A stretch of 64,000 nucleotides of DNA from Cytobacillus oceanisediminis (GTDB taxonomy: Bacteria; Bacillota; Bacilli; Bacillales; Cytobacillaceae), in contig NZ_CP065511.1 in assembly GCF_022811925.1 (NCBI RefSeq), forward strand, positions 1,667,501 to 1,731,500, given 5' to 3'. The position numbers and the translations under genes are program-made. Positions 1 to 10,084 of the stretch are shown in pieces (positions within the stretch are counted from its first letter, which is position 1; each line of letters starts with the position of its first letter). The notes beneath the pieces are model-generated. The model was not told the origin of the DNA. It worked only from the letters and a program-made list of their open reading frames with translations, and did no database searches.

Positions 1-321
1 AGTGTAGTTAAACATATGAGTGACCGGATAGGGGTTATGTATCTGGGAGGCCTTGTAGAAGTCGCTGAAAAGGACAGCCTCTATGCAGAGCCTTTGCATC
101 CTTATACTCAAGCTCTAATATCTGCAATCCCAGAACCGGATCCGCGGAAGAAAAAAGAAAGAATCATTTTAGAGGGCGATGTGCCAAGCCCGATTGATCC
201 TCCAAAAGGATGTACATTCCATCCGCGCTGCGCACATGCAATGCCGGAGTGCCAGAGTGTAAAACCGCACTTAAAGGAGGTGAAGCCTGGGCATAGAGTC
301 GCTTGTCACTTATATAAATAA
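1..321 (+). CDS. appF: Oligopeptide ABC transporter ATP-binding protein, C-terminal part (AppF/OppF type)
   Basis: The reading frame is open at the left edge, so only the last 106 codons of an ATPase energising oligopeptide uptake are present. Just after the edge it reads [15 protein letters not shown], the segment following the H-loop in OppF/DppF proteins, then the family's [12 protein letters not shown] motif. The C-terminal tail keeps four cysteines (CTFHPRC, then a third and fourth Cys), the arrangement proposed to bind an Fe-S cluster in Dpp/Opp ATPases. Walker A, Walker B and signature motifs lie outside the window. appA follows 35 bp downstream on the same strand. The B. subtilis order appD-appF-appA-appB-appC supports the name. 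Confidence 0.9.
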   Translation, partial: SVVKHMSDRIGVMYLGGLVEVAEKDSLYAEPLHPYTQALISAIPEPDPRKKKERIILEGDVPSPIDPPKGCTFHPRCAHAMPECQSVKPHLKEVKPGHRVACHLYK

Positions 322-356
322 GGCTTTGTCAAAAAATATTTTTCGGGGGGAAACCA

Positions 357-2087
357 ATGAAGAAGTCAGCATTTTGGCTGCTTTCGCTTCTGCTTGTCAT
401 GTCTGTATTCCTGGCAGCATGTTCCGGCGGGGGGGAGAAAGCCAGCACTGAAAAGGAACCAAAGGATGATGGGAAAGCATCAGGAGAAGCTCAAGAGGGT
501 GGAACAGTAACATTCGGTTATACTCAGCCATTTAAAGGTGTTTTATCTTATGCTTATTATGAGGGTGAAGATGATGTTAATGCTCTTCAGTTTATGCATG
601 AAGGTTTGCTTAAAGTAAATGATGAGCTTGTATCTGAACCGAATCTGGCAGATTATGAGTTATCTGAAGACAAGACTAAATTAACTTTCAAGCTTAAGCA
701 AGGGGTTAAATGGCATGATGGTGAAGAATTAACTGCAGAAGATATGGAATTTGCATGGTATTTAATTGCTGATCCAACATATGAAGGTGCTCGTTTTGCT
801 AACGTTGCAATGATCAAAGGTGCTCAAGAATATAAAGACGGAAAAGCTGAGACAATTGAAGGTATCAAGGTAATTGACGATTATACAATTGAAGTGACAG
901 TAACTGAGCCTTCTGTTAACTTATTGGAAAATATTTGGATTTATCCTGAGCCAAAGCATCATTACGGGGATATTTCTTCTAAAGAGCTTCCAGACTCGGA
1001 TCAAATCCGTAAAACCCCAATCGGTGTAGGTCCTTTTAAGGTGAAAAACATCGTACCTGGTGAAATGATTGAATTTGAGCGTTTTGATGATTACTGGCAA
1101 GGACCAGCTAAATTGGATGGTGTAGTTTACAAAATTATTGATGGTTCTCTTGCGCAAGGTTTAGTGCAAAACGGAGAAATCGATGTTATTGAAGCTCCAA
1201 AGGATCAGTGGGAAGCTATTAAAGCTCTTGACAATGTAAATCCAGTAGAAGCTGATGCAATGTCTTACAGCTATATCGCTTTTGACTGGGGTCATTATGA
1301 CACTAAAAAAGGTGTAGTAGTTTCAGATAACAAGAAGTTCCAAAATAAATCCCTTCGCCATGCTATGGCACATGCAATTGACCGTCAGGCATTTATCGAT
1401 GGCTTTGCAAACGGATTAGGAAAACCATTAAACACTCCTTTCCCATCAGTATCATGGGCAAAAATTGATGATTCAGAAATCAATCCATATGAATATGATC
1501 CAGAAAAAGCAAAGAAATTACTTGACGAAGCAGGATATGTTGACAAGGACGGCGACGGCTTCCGTGAAGATCCAGAAGGCAAGCCATTCACAATTAACTT
1601 TGATGCAATGGCGGGTGCTGAAACTTCAGAGGCACGTGCTCAATTCATCCTTCAATCCTGGCAGGAAGTTGGCTTAAATGCTAAGCTAAACGGCGGTTCA
1701 TTAAAAGATTTCAACCTATTCTATGACACTATTGAAGCAGATGACCCATCTGTTGAAACATTTATGGGTGCTTGGGGACTTGCTAATGACCCAGATCCAG
1801 CTGGCATCTGGTTGTCTACTGACAAATGGAATATGTGGAGATGGTACAGCGAAGAGTCTGATGCTCTTATTAAAAAGGGTGTAACATTCCCTGAAGACTC
1901 CAGTAAAGATGTTCAAGAGCACCGTCAGGAAATCTATAATGAATGGCAAAAGCTTGTTAACGAAGAATTGCCAATCATCTTCTTCGAACAGCGTGTAGAT
2001 CCATGGGCGATCAACAAGCGTGTGGGCGGAGTTAAAGTAACTCCATTTGGAACTGATGAGTTCCACAAGTGGCACATTGTAGAGTAA
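357..2087 (+). CDS. appA: Oligopeptide-binding lipoprotein (SBP family 5)
   Basis: Extracellular peptide receptor of the App importer, 576 aa. An N-terminal signal peptide ends in the lipobox LAAC, with Cys22 as the predicted lipid-anchored residue, followed by a Gly/Ser/Lys/Glu-rich linker. The rest is a standard family-5 solute-binding protein, with LTFKLKQGVKWHDGEEL near residue 105 and the usual length of 540–600 aa. The start has a GGGGGG Shine-Dalgarno a few bases upstream. It lies between the ATPase gene and two permease genes. The exact peptide range cannot be read from sequence. Confidence 0.93.
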   Translation: MKKSAFWLLSLLLVMSVFLAACSGGGEKASTEKEPKDDGKASGEAQEGGTVTFGYTQPFKGVLSYAYYEGEDDVNALQFMHEGLLKVNDELVSEPNLADYELSEDKTKLTFKLKQGVKWHDGEELTAEDMEFAWYLIADPTYEGARFANVAMIKGAQEYKDGKAETIEGIKVIDDYTIEVTVTEPSVNLLENIWIYPEPKHHYGDISSKELPDSDQIRKTPIGVGPFKVKNIVPGEMIEFERFDDYWQGPAKLDGVVYKIIDGSLAQGLVQNGEIDVIEAPKDQWEAIKALDNVNPVEADAMSYSYIAFDWGHYDTKKGVVVSDNKKFQNKSLRHAMAHAIDRQAFIDGFANGLGKPLNTPFPSVSWAKIDDSEINPYEYDPEKAKKLLDEAGYVDKDGDGFREDPEGKPFTINFDAMAGAETSEARAQFILQSWQEVGLNAKLNGGSLKDFNLFYDTIEADDPSVETFMGAWGLANDPDPAGIWLSTDKWNMWRWYSEESDALIKKGVTFPEDSSKDVQEHRQEIYNEWQKLVNEELPIIFFEQRVDPWAINKRVGGVKVTPFGTDEFHKWHIVE

Positions 2088-2100
2088 TAGGATAAAGGAA

Positions 2101-2142
2101 CCTGTATTCCTTGAGGGATTTTGTTCTCCCAAGGAATACAGG
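2101..2142 (+). promoter_or_regulatory. Intercistronic hairpin between appA and appB
   Basis: A 13-bp perfect stem (arms 2101–2113 and 2130–2142, CCTGTATTCCTTG and its complement) lies 13 nt after the appA stop. It has only a short U-run, so it may act as a partial terminator or an mRNA-stabilising structure that raises receptor over permease expression. An equivalent hairpin sits at the same place in the opp operon. Confidence 0.7.
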
Positions 2143-2184
2143 TTTAACCAGCGAATAAATTTTTGTTTGGTAAGGGGAATGGAA

Positions 2185-3150
2185 ATGCTACAGTACACAA
2201 TTCGACGACTCATAGGTATGATTCCAATAATTTTCCTTATCTCAGTAGTGGTTTTCACACTGGCGAAGCTAATGCCTGGTGATGCACTATCTGGAAAAAT
2301 TGACCCTTTAAACTCAGATCCGGAGTATATTGAAGAAATGCGTGAGCAGATGGGATTGAATGATCCTATTCCTGTACAGTATGTCCGCTGGATGAGTGGT
2401 GTGGTCCAAGGAGATTTTGGAGATTCATTTGTTCATAAGCGCCCGGTTATGGAATTAATTGGTGACCGTTTGCCGAACACAATCATTTTAGGAATATCAG
2501 CACTAATTATCACTTATTTATTGGCCTTTCTAATGGGAAGATACTCTGGGCGTTTTGCCTATAGCATGGGCGATTATTTAATATCAGCTTTTAACTATCT
2601 AGCACTTGCAATTCCCAGCTTTGTTGCAGCTTTGGTTGCCATTTATGTTTTTGCCATCAATCTTGGATGGGTTCCAGCCAGTGGAAGTATCGGCAGCGGG
2701 GTAGAAGCAGGAACATTGGAATATTACTTAAGTAAAGCAAAACATACAGTATTGCCGGCTATTGTCCTGGGAGCCATGGCTACAGCCGCATACACACAGT
2801 TCTTAAGAAATGATATGATCGAAAGCTCTCGCAAGGATTATGTTCGTACAGCAAGAGCTAAAGGTACGAAAGAATCTGCGATTTATAATAAGCACATTCT
2901 AAGAAACTCAATCATACCTATTGTTACTTTACTTGGATTCGATATTGCCAATCTTTTTGGAGGGGCAATTATTACAGAAACTATTTTCACATACCCTGGC
3001 ATCGGTTATTTATTCGTAGAATCAGTTAATGCACGTGATTATTCTGTCATGATGGCTATAGCCATGATGCTTACAATTTTGACCCTGATTGGAAATTTAG
3101 TTGCAGATTTACTATACGGTCTAGTAGATCCGCGTATTCGTTTAAGTTAG
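2185..3150 (+). CDS. appB: Oligopeptide ABC transporter permease AppB
   Basis: Integral membrane subunit of the App importer, about 321 aa. It begins MLQYTIRRLIGMIP, a typical OppB/DppB amino terminus with one TM helix. A periplasmic-type loop and five more predicted TM helices follow. The EAA loop that contacts the ATPase is visible around DYVRTARAKGTKESAIYNKH, and the protein ends in DPRIRLS, the family's usual terminus. ATG 2185 is preferred because AAGGGG lies 7 nt upstream; ATG 2179 and TTG 2167 are too close to it. appC starts 12 bp after the stop. Confidence 0.9.
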   Translation: MLQYTIRRLIGMIPIIFLISVVVFTLAKLMPGDALSGKIDPLNSDPEYIEEMREQMGLNDPIPVQYVRWMSGVVQGDFGDSFVHKRPVMELIGDRLPNTIILGISALIITYLLAFLMGRYSGRFAYSMGDYLISAFNYLALAIPSFVAALVAIYVFAINLGWVPASGSIGSGVEAGTLEYYLSKAKHTVLPAIVLGAMATAAYTQFLRNDMIESSRKDYVRTARAKGTKESAIYNKHILRNSIIPIVTLLGFDIANLFGGAIITETIFTYPGIGYLFVESVNARDYSVMMAIAMMLTILTLIGNLVADLLYGLVDPRIRLS

Positions 3151-3162
3151 GTAGGTGAGAGT

Positions 3163-4083
3163 ATGGAACCATCAATTTCACAGCAAACTTCGCCTGGTTT
3201 AGCAGAACCTGTTAAACCGCCGAAGAGTCAATCACCATGGGCTCTCGCCCGCCGCAAGTTTTTGCGCAATAAAGTGGCAATGATCAGTCTGGTCTTCCTG
3301 CTGCTGGTCTGTGCAATGTCCATATTGGCTGAGCCGCTAACTATGCCGGTTGAGGAGACAGCTAAGATCAATTTAACACAAATGAGCAAAGAACCATCTG
3401 CTGATCACTATTTTGGCACCGACAAGTCAGGCAGAGACGTTTTTGCCAGAACTCTGCACGGCGGCAAGACTTCACTCTTGCTTGCATTCTCTATCACGCT
3501 TGCTGTTATTACTATTGGTACTCTTGTTGGTGCTACTGCGGGATATTTTGGCGGCTGGGTCGATAATGCCCTAATGAGATTCACAGACTTTATGATGAAC
3601 TTCCCATTCCTGCTATTTGTTATCGTATTAAAATCAATTTTTATCGAATCAAGTACAGGAACCCTTATATTCGTAATAAGTGTACTCAGCTGGACAGGAA
3701 CTGCCCGTCTTGTGCGAAGCAAGGTCATGGCTGAGAAGGAAAATGAATATATTATGAGTGCGGTTTCCATCGGATGCTCTGCACCAAAGACCATTTTTAA
3801 ACACTTGCTGCCGAACGTAATGTCAACCATTATCGTTCAGGCGACCATTACACTGGCAGCGATGATTGTAGCTGAGACAGGCCTAAGTTTCTTGGGATTC
3901 GGTGTTCCGATCAACATCCCTACCTGGGGGAATATGCTTCAGGAAGCAAGAAGTCCGGATGTTTTAACCAGTAAATGGTGGATATGGATTCCGCCAGCTG
4001 CGGTTTTAACGTTTACCATCCTATCGATCAACTTCATTGGAGAAGGCTTAAAAGATGCCTTCAATCCTAAATCCAACAGATAG
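3163..4083 (+). CDS. appC: Oligopeptide ABC transporter permease AppC
   Basis: Second membrane subunit of the App importer, 306 aa. It has a Pro-rich cytosolic N-terminus and then a first TM helix after FLRNKVAMISL. The OppC signature HYFGTDKSGRDVFART lies near residue 85. The EAA loop that docks on the ATPase (SAVSIGCSAPKTIFKHLLPN) and LSFLGFGVP follow, as in the OppC/DppC family. The GTAGGTGAGA sequence before the ATG is a good ribosome site. This is the last gene of the operon and a terminator follows immediately. Confidence 0.9.
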   Translation: MEPSISQQTSPGLAEPVKPPKSQSPWALARRKFLRNKVAMISLVFLLLVCAMSILAEPLTMPVEETAKINLTQMSKEPSADHYFGTDKSGRDVFARTLHGGKTSLLLAFSITLAVITIGTLVGATAGYFGGWVDNALMRFTDFMMNFPFLLFVIVLKSIFIESSTGTLIFVISVLSWTGTARLVRSKVMAEKENEYIMSAVSIGCSAPKTIFKHLLPNVMSTIIVQATITLAAMIVAETGLSFLGFGVPINIPTWGNMLQEARSPDVLTSKWWIWIPPAAVLTFTILSINFIGEGLKDAFNPKSNR

Positions 4084-4088
4084 CAAAG

Positions 4089-4115
4089 AAACGCCTACAA
4101 TCAGGCGTTTTTTTT
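4089..4115 (+). terminator. Rho-independent terminator of the app operon
   Basis: Inverted repeat AAACGCCT / AGGCGTTT with a 6-nt loop, followed by a T-run, beginning 6 nt after the appC stop. Confidence 0.9.
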
Positions 4116-4194
4116 GTTGTCTACAGGACAATAGCTTGTACATATCCGAACAAATTCCTTCATATATATGTAAAAAAAGACTGGGAGTGAGTTT

Positions 4195-4251
4195 ATGGCA
4201 GCATTAAATCCTTTTGGGACTCACGCATATAGTAAAGAATATGTTATTTAG
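4195..4251 (+). CDS. Possible 18-aa upstream ORF overlapping the next gene
   Basis: ATG 4195 has a good Shine-Dalgarno (GGGAGTGAG, about 6 nt upstream) and encodes MAALNPFGTHAYSKEYVI before TAG. Its end overlaps the start of the next reading frame (ATG 4241) by 11 nt, and that start has almost no ribosome site of its own. It may be a translationally coupled leader. Alternatively the two frames were once one gene now split by a frameshift. I recognise no family. Confidence 0.35.
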   Translation: MAALNPFGTHAYSKEYVI

Positions 4252-4456
4252 GGCATTTTGGCTTTTAACCGGGTTTGGGATTTCTGTTTCAGGAGGAGTC
4301 AGTGTAATAGGGTATTTAAATTTGCTTACAACTGGACATACCTTTAAAGAATATTTCAATTTTATTATCTCGCGTCCAGAATGTTATTTGCTTCCGATCG
4401 GAATCATTATTATAACTCTAAGCATATATTTTCCCTATTCAAGTGTGAATGAATAA
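4241..4456 (+). CDS. Small two-TM membrane protein, unknown function
   Basis: About 71 aa from ATG 4241. Two hydrophobic segments (roughly residues 4–26 and 48–64, the latter PIGIIIITLSIYF) flank a short loop with one Cys. It lies between app and yjbA on the same strand, after a terminator, so it is probably transcribed separately. The start is uncertain: a TTG at 4214 is in frame, but the overlapping 18-aa ORF carries the only clear ribosome site. No function can be assigned. Confidence 0.55.
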   Translation: MLFRAFWLLTGFGISVSGGVSVIGYLNLLTTGHTFKEYFNFIISRPECYLLPIGIIIITLSIYFPYSSVNE

Positions 4457-4592
4457 AGGGAAGGTATTTATTTCAGCAATGTCATTTCAAAGTTTATTAC
4501 AAAAAATGGATTGCGAGTGCAATATAGGAATAAATTTACTGCTTACTGCCCATACTGAGTGACAAATAGTTTGTTGAAGTGGGGGTTGAAAA

Positions 4593-5339
4593 ATGTTGTA
4601 TCTTCATGATGTTTGGGTGAATTGGTTTGAAGGAGAAGAGAATGGATACAATGTATGCCATTTTCATGAATGGAGAAAAGATGACGGCGTAGAACTGCTT
4701 GATCAGGTTCCGCTGCTGAAGCTTGACCCGGTTCTTTTTAATTATATTGAAAATGATCTTTCTGAGCTGCCACAACAACTGCTAGATGATATTTATCAAA
4801 AAGCTTACTTAAGGAAAAATCATGAACGCATTCAATTGGAGTATTGCTTTGTTGTATCAGATGGGACAGGCATATTGGCAGTCGATACGATCGGCTACAA
4901 TATCCCTATCAGGAAAAGCAGACTTATCCCCCGGCAGGAGCAGCTGGCATATGAAATGCTTGAAAATCACGAAGCGGCAAACTACTCATTTAATGATCAA
5001 ACAGCATTAAAGGAATTTCATATCCTTTCTCCATCTCCGGATTTGATGGCAGGCCTGACGAGAAAAGAAAGACAGCTTAAGCAGCTGCTGTTTATGGCGC
5101 TGGATCAGCTTCACTCCTCCAAAAATGATGCTGAGATCCGTTATTGGTATACGGAGTGGAGCCCGGAACGCTATTCGAAAATACAGTCAATGAATTTCGA
5201 AGAGGCATGGTATGAACTTTACGATGAAAGTAAATACGGCTGGTCAGGTAAACACGAAAAGTTTTGTGAAAATTTAATAAAAGGACAGCCGTTTTTTGAG
5301 AAGTTGTGGGAAATGGAGCATGGTCCAAAAGTGAATTAG
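4593..5339 (+). CDS. yjbA: YjbA family (UPF0736) protein
   Basis: A 248-aa soluble protein without signal peptide or TM segments, rich in Trp, Glu and Leu. It opens with [22 protein letters not shown], typical of the YjbA/UPF0736 family, whose function is unknown. The ribosome site GTGGGGG lies 9 nt upstream of the ATG. Its place between the App operon and trpS is exactly that of B. subtilis yjbA, which is the main support for the name. A terminator follows within 15 bp. Confidence 0.88.
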   Translation: MLYLHDVWVNWFEGEENGYNVCHFHEWRKDDGVELLDQVPLLKLDPVLFNYIENDLSELPQQLLDDIYQKAYLRKNHERIQLEYCFVVSDGTGILAVDTIGYNIPIRKSRLIPRQEQLAYEMLENHEAANYSFNDQTALKEFHILSPSPDLMAGLTRKERQLKQLLFMALDQLHSSKNDAEIRYWYTEWSPERYSKIQSMNFEEAWYELYDESKYGWSGKHEKFCENLIKGQPFFEKLWEMEHGPKVN

Positions 5340-5345
5340 TTTAAA

Positions 5346-5376
5346 ATAAAAAACAGCCAAAAGGCTGTTTTTTATT
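5346..5376. terminator. Terminator after yjbA
   Basis: Stem AAACAGCC / GGCTGTTT with an AAAA loop, flanked by A- and T-runs on the two sides. It could therefore work in both directions between convergent yjbA and trpS. Confidence 0.85.
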
Positions 5377-5412
5377 TAAGGAAAGGAATGTATAAATTCT
5401 AAACTTAGATAA

Positions 5413-5477
5413 CTGTCTAGCTCCAGGCGCCATCGGCTCGAGGTCATAAGCCGATAAGCGGGCGCCTTCCGCTTTTC
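5413..5477 (-). repeat. Dispersed palindromic repeat, copy 1 (short form)
   Basis: Read on the minus strand it starts GAAAAGCGGAAGGCGCC directly after the trpS stop codon and ends GGCGCCTGGAGCTAGACAG, with a short central block containing ACCTCGAG. Ends and core match the other copies in this window, but the centre is much shorter. Confidence 0.8.
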
Positions 5478-6476
<999 letters not shown>

Positions 6477-6549
6477 TTAATCGGCTTAAAAGATCATGAA
6501 TTGACAGGCAGTGAAGAGCAATATTTGTGCTGTAAGCATAAAAAAGCAT

Positions 6550-6790
6550 AAAAAAGAACCATTCATCCCTATAAAATAGGGACGAATGGTCCGCGTTGCC
6601 ACCCTAATTACTCAAATACTGAGTCACTCTGCCCTATGCAGAATAATGCATAGGTCCCCGATAACGCAGGGAAACGCCTGAAAAATTCAGAAGCTCAAAA
6701 GTCCATTCGATTTACCGGGCTGCCTGTTTGCACCCTCCACAGACTCTCTGTTAAACCCTCAGTAAATGTACTACTCTTTTTTCATTGCCG
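6550..6790 (-). promoter_or_regulatory. T-box riboswitch (Trp specifier) upstream of trpS
   Basis: On the minus strand the T-box sequence AGGGTGGCAACGCGG is at 6605–6591. It is followed by a terminator hairpin (arms around GGACCATTCGTCCCTA and its complement, 6590–6556) and a U-run. Further upstream the stem I pattern GAA-UGG-A at about 6708–6702 gives the specifier codon UGG, i.e. Trp, matching the downstream trpS. Uncharged tRNA-Trp should stabilise the antiterminator. A sigma-A promoter is expected at about 6800–6850, where TATAAT-like sequences occur, but I cannot fix it. Confidence 0.93.
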
Positions 6791-7047
6791 ACTAGATAAT
6801 TAATTTATATTTGTATTATATAATAAGTTAAACTATCCGGATACAAAAATCAAGCTAATAAAAGGAAAAATGAAAGTCATCGATAGCCTCTATTTCAAAG
6901 CTGTATTTCACAATATATGGGTGATAATTCCTATTAAAATAGCAAAAATCTTAAAAGAAAAAATTTTTATAATCTCAAAAATCTTAATTTATAAGACTTT
7001 TTGACGAAAAATGTCATACTCGATTGGATTGCATGTACAAAAGCCAC

Positions 7048-7076
7048 TTGCAATAAGTTTTTAAACTATTTATAAT
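7048..7076 (+). promoter_or_regulatory. Sigma-A promoter of the opp operon
   Basis: TTGCAA (7048–7053), a 17-bp spacer, then a perfect TATAAT (7071–7076). Predicted start near 7083, leaving a long leader before oppA. Confidence 0.75.
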
Positions 7077-7207
7077 AAACGTAACAAACATAATCTTTAC
7101 GAATTTGTTACATTTAAAACAAAACTATATCACTCCAGATAGCGAGAGTATGGTGCATATTGAGTAAGTTTATAGCTTACATATTATAGATTCATTCTTT
7201 TGATCTG

Positions 7208-7222
7208 AATTGTCAGAATATA
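7208..7222 (+). promoter_or_regulatory. CodY-like box in the opp leader
   Basis: AATTGTCAGAATATA matches 12 of 15 positions of the CodY consensus AATTTTCWGAAAATT. It lies about 125 bp downstream of the predicted start, where binding could block elongation. CodY control of opp is known in B. subtilis; here it is inference. Confidence 0.4.
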
Positions 7223-7405
7223 AGGATAATCTATCTTTAAGAGAATATAAACTTGCTTTTTTTGTTGCCTTTTAAATAGTCTGCAAATTTTTTAAATTTA
7301 ATTAACAGACTATTTGAGCAATATATCTGGGGCGCACAGTTGTGTTTTTTGTGAAAGGCAAGCGTAAGGATATTGTTTGAGGAAATTAAATAGGGGGTTA
7401 CTACC

Positions 7406-9052
7406 GTGAACAAAAGATTATCGATCTTTTTTAGCATGCTGCTTGTGCTAAGCATGTTCCTTGCTGCATGCAGCGGCGGCGGAGACAATGCTGATGGCGG
7501 CGACAAAGGCGGAGATGACGGCGGAAAGTCCGATGTACCGCAGGAACTACGAGTAAATATCAACACTGAACCACCATCTTTAAACCCAGGTTTAGCACAG
7601 GATTCAACTTCTGGAACTGTTCTGCGAAATGTCTTAGAAGGTCTTACTCGCATCAGTCCTGAGGGCAAACCTGAAAATGCAATGGCAGAAGACATCAAAG
7701 TTTCTGAAGATGGAAAAACTTATACTTTCACAATTCGCGATGCTAAATGGTCAAATGGCGACCCTGTAATCGCTAAAGACTTTGAATATGCTTGGAAATG
7801 GGCATTAGATCCTGCCAACAACTCAACTTATGCTTACCAGCTTTACTACCTTGAAGGCGCTGAAGCATTCAACACAGGCAAAGGTGAAAAGGATGCTGTT
7901 GGTGTTAAAGCTGTCGATGAGAAAACTTTAGAAGTTAAATTAGTAAACCCAACACCATATTTTGAAGAATTAACTGCTTTCTATACTTATCTGCCAGTTA
8001 ACAGCAAGATTGCTGAAGCTAACCCAGAATGGGCAACTGACGCTGGTGAAAATTTCACTACTAACGGTCCTTTCCATTTAGCTGAATGGGCTCACAGTGA
8101 CAAGATCGTTCTTGAGAAGAGCGAAACATACTGGGATGCTGAAACAGTTAAGCTGGACAGCATTGAAATGATTATGATCAATGATCCTAATACTGAATTA
8201 TCTATGTTTGACAACGGCGAACTAGATTGGGCTGGAGCTCCAACAGGTGCCCTTCCAACTGACGCTATGCAGGCTCTTAAAGACGAAGGCCGCTTAGTTA
8301 CTCAACCAATCGCAGGTATTTACAATTACAAGTTTAATACAACTGTAGAACCATTTAATAACGTTAATATCCGTAAGGCATTTGCACATGCTATCAACCG
8401 TCAGGAGCTAATTGATAACATCCTTCAGGGTGAACAGCTTCCAGCAATGGCGATTGTCCCTCCATCAATGTTTGAAGAGAATGAAAAAGGTTATTTCTCT
8501 GACAATGATGTAGAAAAAGCAAAAGAATATTTACAAAAGGGTCTTGAAGAGCTTGGATTGAAAGATGCTTCTGAACTTCCAGCTGTAACTCTTTCTTACA
8601 ACACTTCTGAAGCACATCAAAAGATTGCCCAGGCAATTCAGGATATGTGGAAGCAGAACCTTGGTGTTGAAGTAACTCTAGATAACTCAGAGTGGAATGT
8701 ATATCTTGATAAATTAGACCAAATGGATTACCAAGTGGCTCGTTTGGGCTGGTTGGGTGACTTTAACGATGCAATCAACTTCTTAGAAATGTACCGTGAC
8801 GCTGATGGCGGTAACAACAATACTGGATGGGAAAGCAAAGAGTTCCAGGATCTGCTTGCTAAATCTGCAACAGAAACTGACCCTGAAGCACGCCAGCAGT
8901 TATTGAAGGATGCTGAAGCAATCTTCATGGAAGATATGCCAGTAGCTCCAATCTATTTCTATACTAACAACTGGGTACAGGCTGAGAACCTTAAAGATGT
9001 TGCAGTATCCGGTCTAGGTGATGTCCAGTATAAGTGGGCACACTTCGAATAA
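7406..9052 (+). CDS. oppA: Oligopeptide-binding lipoprotein OppA
   Basis: Receptor of the main oligopeptide importer, which in Bacillus also takes up signalling peptides for competence and sporulation. 548 aa. The start is GTG with AGGGGG 8 nt upstream. The signal peptide ends in LAAC (Cys22 lipidated), followed by a Gly/Asp-rich linker. TEPPSLNPGLAQDSTSG near residue 50 and YNYKFNTTVEPFNNVNIRKA near 310 are typical of OppA (SBP family 5). It is the first gene of a complete oppABCDF operon and is followed by a hairpin before oppB. Confidence 0.96.
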   Translation: MNKRLSIFFSMLLVLSMFLAACSGGGDNADGGDKGGDDGGKSDVPQELRVNINTEPPSLNPGLAQDSTSGTVLRNVLEGLTRISPEGKPENAMAEDIKVSEDGKTYTFTIRDAKWSNGDPVIAKDFEYAWKWALDPANNSTYAYQLYYLEGAEAFNTGKGEKDAVGVKAVDEKTLEVKLVNPTPYFEELTAFYTYLPVNSKIAEANPEWATDAGENFTTNGPFHLAEWAHSDKIVLEKSETYWDAETVKLDSIEMIMINDPNTELSMFDNGELDWAGAPTGALPTDAMQALKDEGRLVTQPIAGIYNYKFNTTVEPFNNVNIRKAFAHAINRQELIDNILQGEQLPAMAIVPPSMFEENEKGYFSDNDVEKAKEYLQKGLEELGLKDASELPAVTLSYNTSEAHQKIAQAIQDMWKQNLGVEVTLDNSEWNVYLDKLDQMDYQVARLGWLGDFNDAINFLEMYRDADGGNNNTGWESKEFQDLLAKSATETDPEARQQLLKDAEAIFMEDMPVAPIYFYTNNWVQAENLKDVAVSGLGDVQYKWAHFE

Positions 9053-9070
9053 ACATAGCTAACTTTACGA

Positions 9071-9103
9071 AAGGTATATGGGATGCTCAATCCCATATAC
9101 CTT
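9071..9103 (+). promoter_or_regulatory. Intercistronic hairpin between oppA and oppB
   Basis: A 13-bp perfect stem (AAGGTATATGGGA and its complement) with a 7-nt loop lies 18 nt after the oppA stop, with no proper U-run. It probably stabilises the oppA message or partly attenuates read-through, as at appA/appB. Confidence 0.75.
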
Positions 9104-9146
9104 CGTTTCTGATTAAGGCATTGTAATAAATTGGAGGTGTTTGACA

Positions 9147-10082
9147 ATGGCGAAATATATTGGAAAACGCTTGGTGTACATGCTTCTGTCTCTTTGGATG
9201 ATTGTTACAGCAACGTTTTTCTTCATGCGCATTGCACCCGGAAACCCTTTTGCATCTGAGAAAAAACTTCCTCCCGAAATTGAAGCAAACCTGAATGCCC
9301 ACTTTGGGTTGGACAAGCCATGGTATGCACAGTATTGGGAGTATCTGGTTCGAATTGTCAATTGGGATTTTGGCCCATCATTTAAATATAAAAGCCAAAC
9401 TGTAAACGACCTGATTAATGATGGTTTCCCTGTTTCATTTCTTCTTGGAATGGAAGCCATTTTTATCGCCATTGCAGTAGGAGTTCTATTAGGAATCATT
9501 GCGGCATTAAAACACAATAGATGGCCGGATTACACAGCGATGATTGTAGCTGTATTAGGTATCTCTGTACCTTCCTTTATTATGGCATCATTCCTGCAAT
9601 ATTTCCTGGCAATAAAAATGGGTATTTTCCCTGTAGCACGATGGGAATCATTTATGCACAGTGTTCTTCCAGCCATTGCACTGGCATCAACACCGATGGC
9701 ATTTATAGCCCGGTTAACTCGTTCCAGCATGCTTGAAGTTCTGGCGAATGATTATATTAAGACTGCTAAATCAAAAGGTTTAAGTAGTGGAGTAATTACA
9801 GTAAAACATACAATCCGTAATGCGCTTTTACCTGTTGTAACTTATATGGGACCATTAACAGCAGGTATTTTAACAGGAAGTTTCGTTATTGAAAGAATCT
9901 TCGGTATTCCTGGACTTGGTGCACACTTTGTAACAAGTATCAACAATCGTGATTATACGGTAATTATGGGTGTAACAGTTTTCTACAGTATTCTGTTGCT
10001 TGTATCTATTCTCCTTGTTGACATTGCATACGGAATCATCGACCCACGCATCAAACTTGCTGGCGGGAAGAAAGGAGAGTAA
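9147..10082 (+). CDS. oppB: Oligopeptide ABC transporter permease OppB
   Basis: Membrane subunit, about 311 aa. It starts [18 protein letters not shown], with a first TM helix and then the periplasmic-type loop. Five further TM helices follow, with the EAA loop ([25 protein letters not shown]) around residue 220 and the family ending DPRIKL. ATG 9147 is chosen because GGAGGTG lies 8 nt upstream; an in-frame TTG at 9141 would be too close. oppC follows after 2 bp, so the two are translated together. Confidence 0.95.
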   Translation: MAKYIGKRLVYMLLSLWMIVTATFFFMRIAPGNPFASEKKLPPEIEANLNAHFGLDKPWYAQYWEYLVRIVNWDFGPSFKYKSQTVNDLINDGFPVSFLLGMEAIFIAIAVGVLLGIIAALKHNRWPDYTAMIVAVLGISVPSFIMASFLQYFLAIKMGIFPVARWESFMHSVLPAIALASTPMAFIARLTRSSMLEVLANDYIKTAKSKGLSSGVITVKHTIRNALLPVVTYMGPLTAGILTGSFVIERIFGIPGLGAHFVTSINNRDYTVIMGVTVFYSILLLVSILLVDIAYGIIDPRIKLAGGKKGE

Positions 10083-10084
10083 TT

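Larger units (their letters stand above)
6791..7405. other. Divergent intergenic region trpS / oppA
   Basis: AT-rich, about 600 bp, with no convincing gene on either strand. It holds the start of the trpS leader, the opp promoter at 7048–7076 and a leader of roughly 320 nt before oppA. Apart from the CodY-like box I see no strong riboswitch signature. Confidence 0.6.

Noticed and set aside
1716..2258. Long minus-strand frame of 180 codons across the end of appA
   Set aside because: Opposite a clear gene with good codon use, no ribosome site and a composition typical of antisense shadows; it also spans the intercistronic hairpin.
7237..7698. Minus-strand frame of 153 codons over the start of oppA
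   Set aside because: Antisense to the signal-peptide and Gly-rich region of oppA, Ser/Pro-rich low complexity, no ribosome site.
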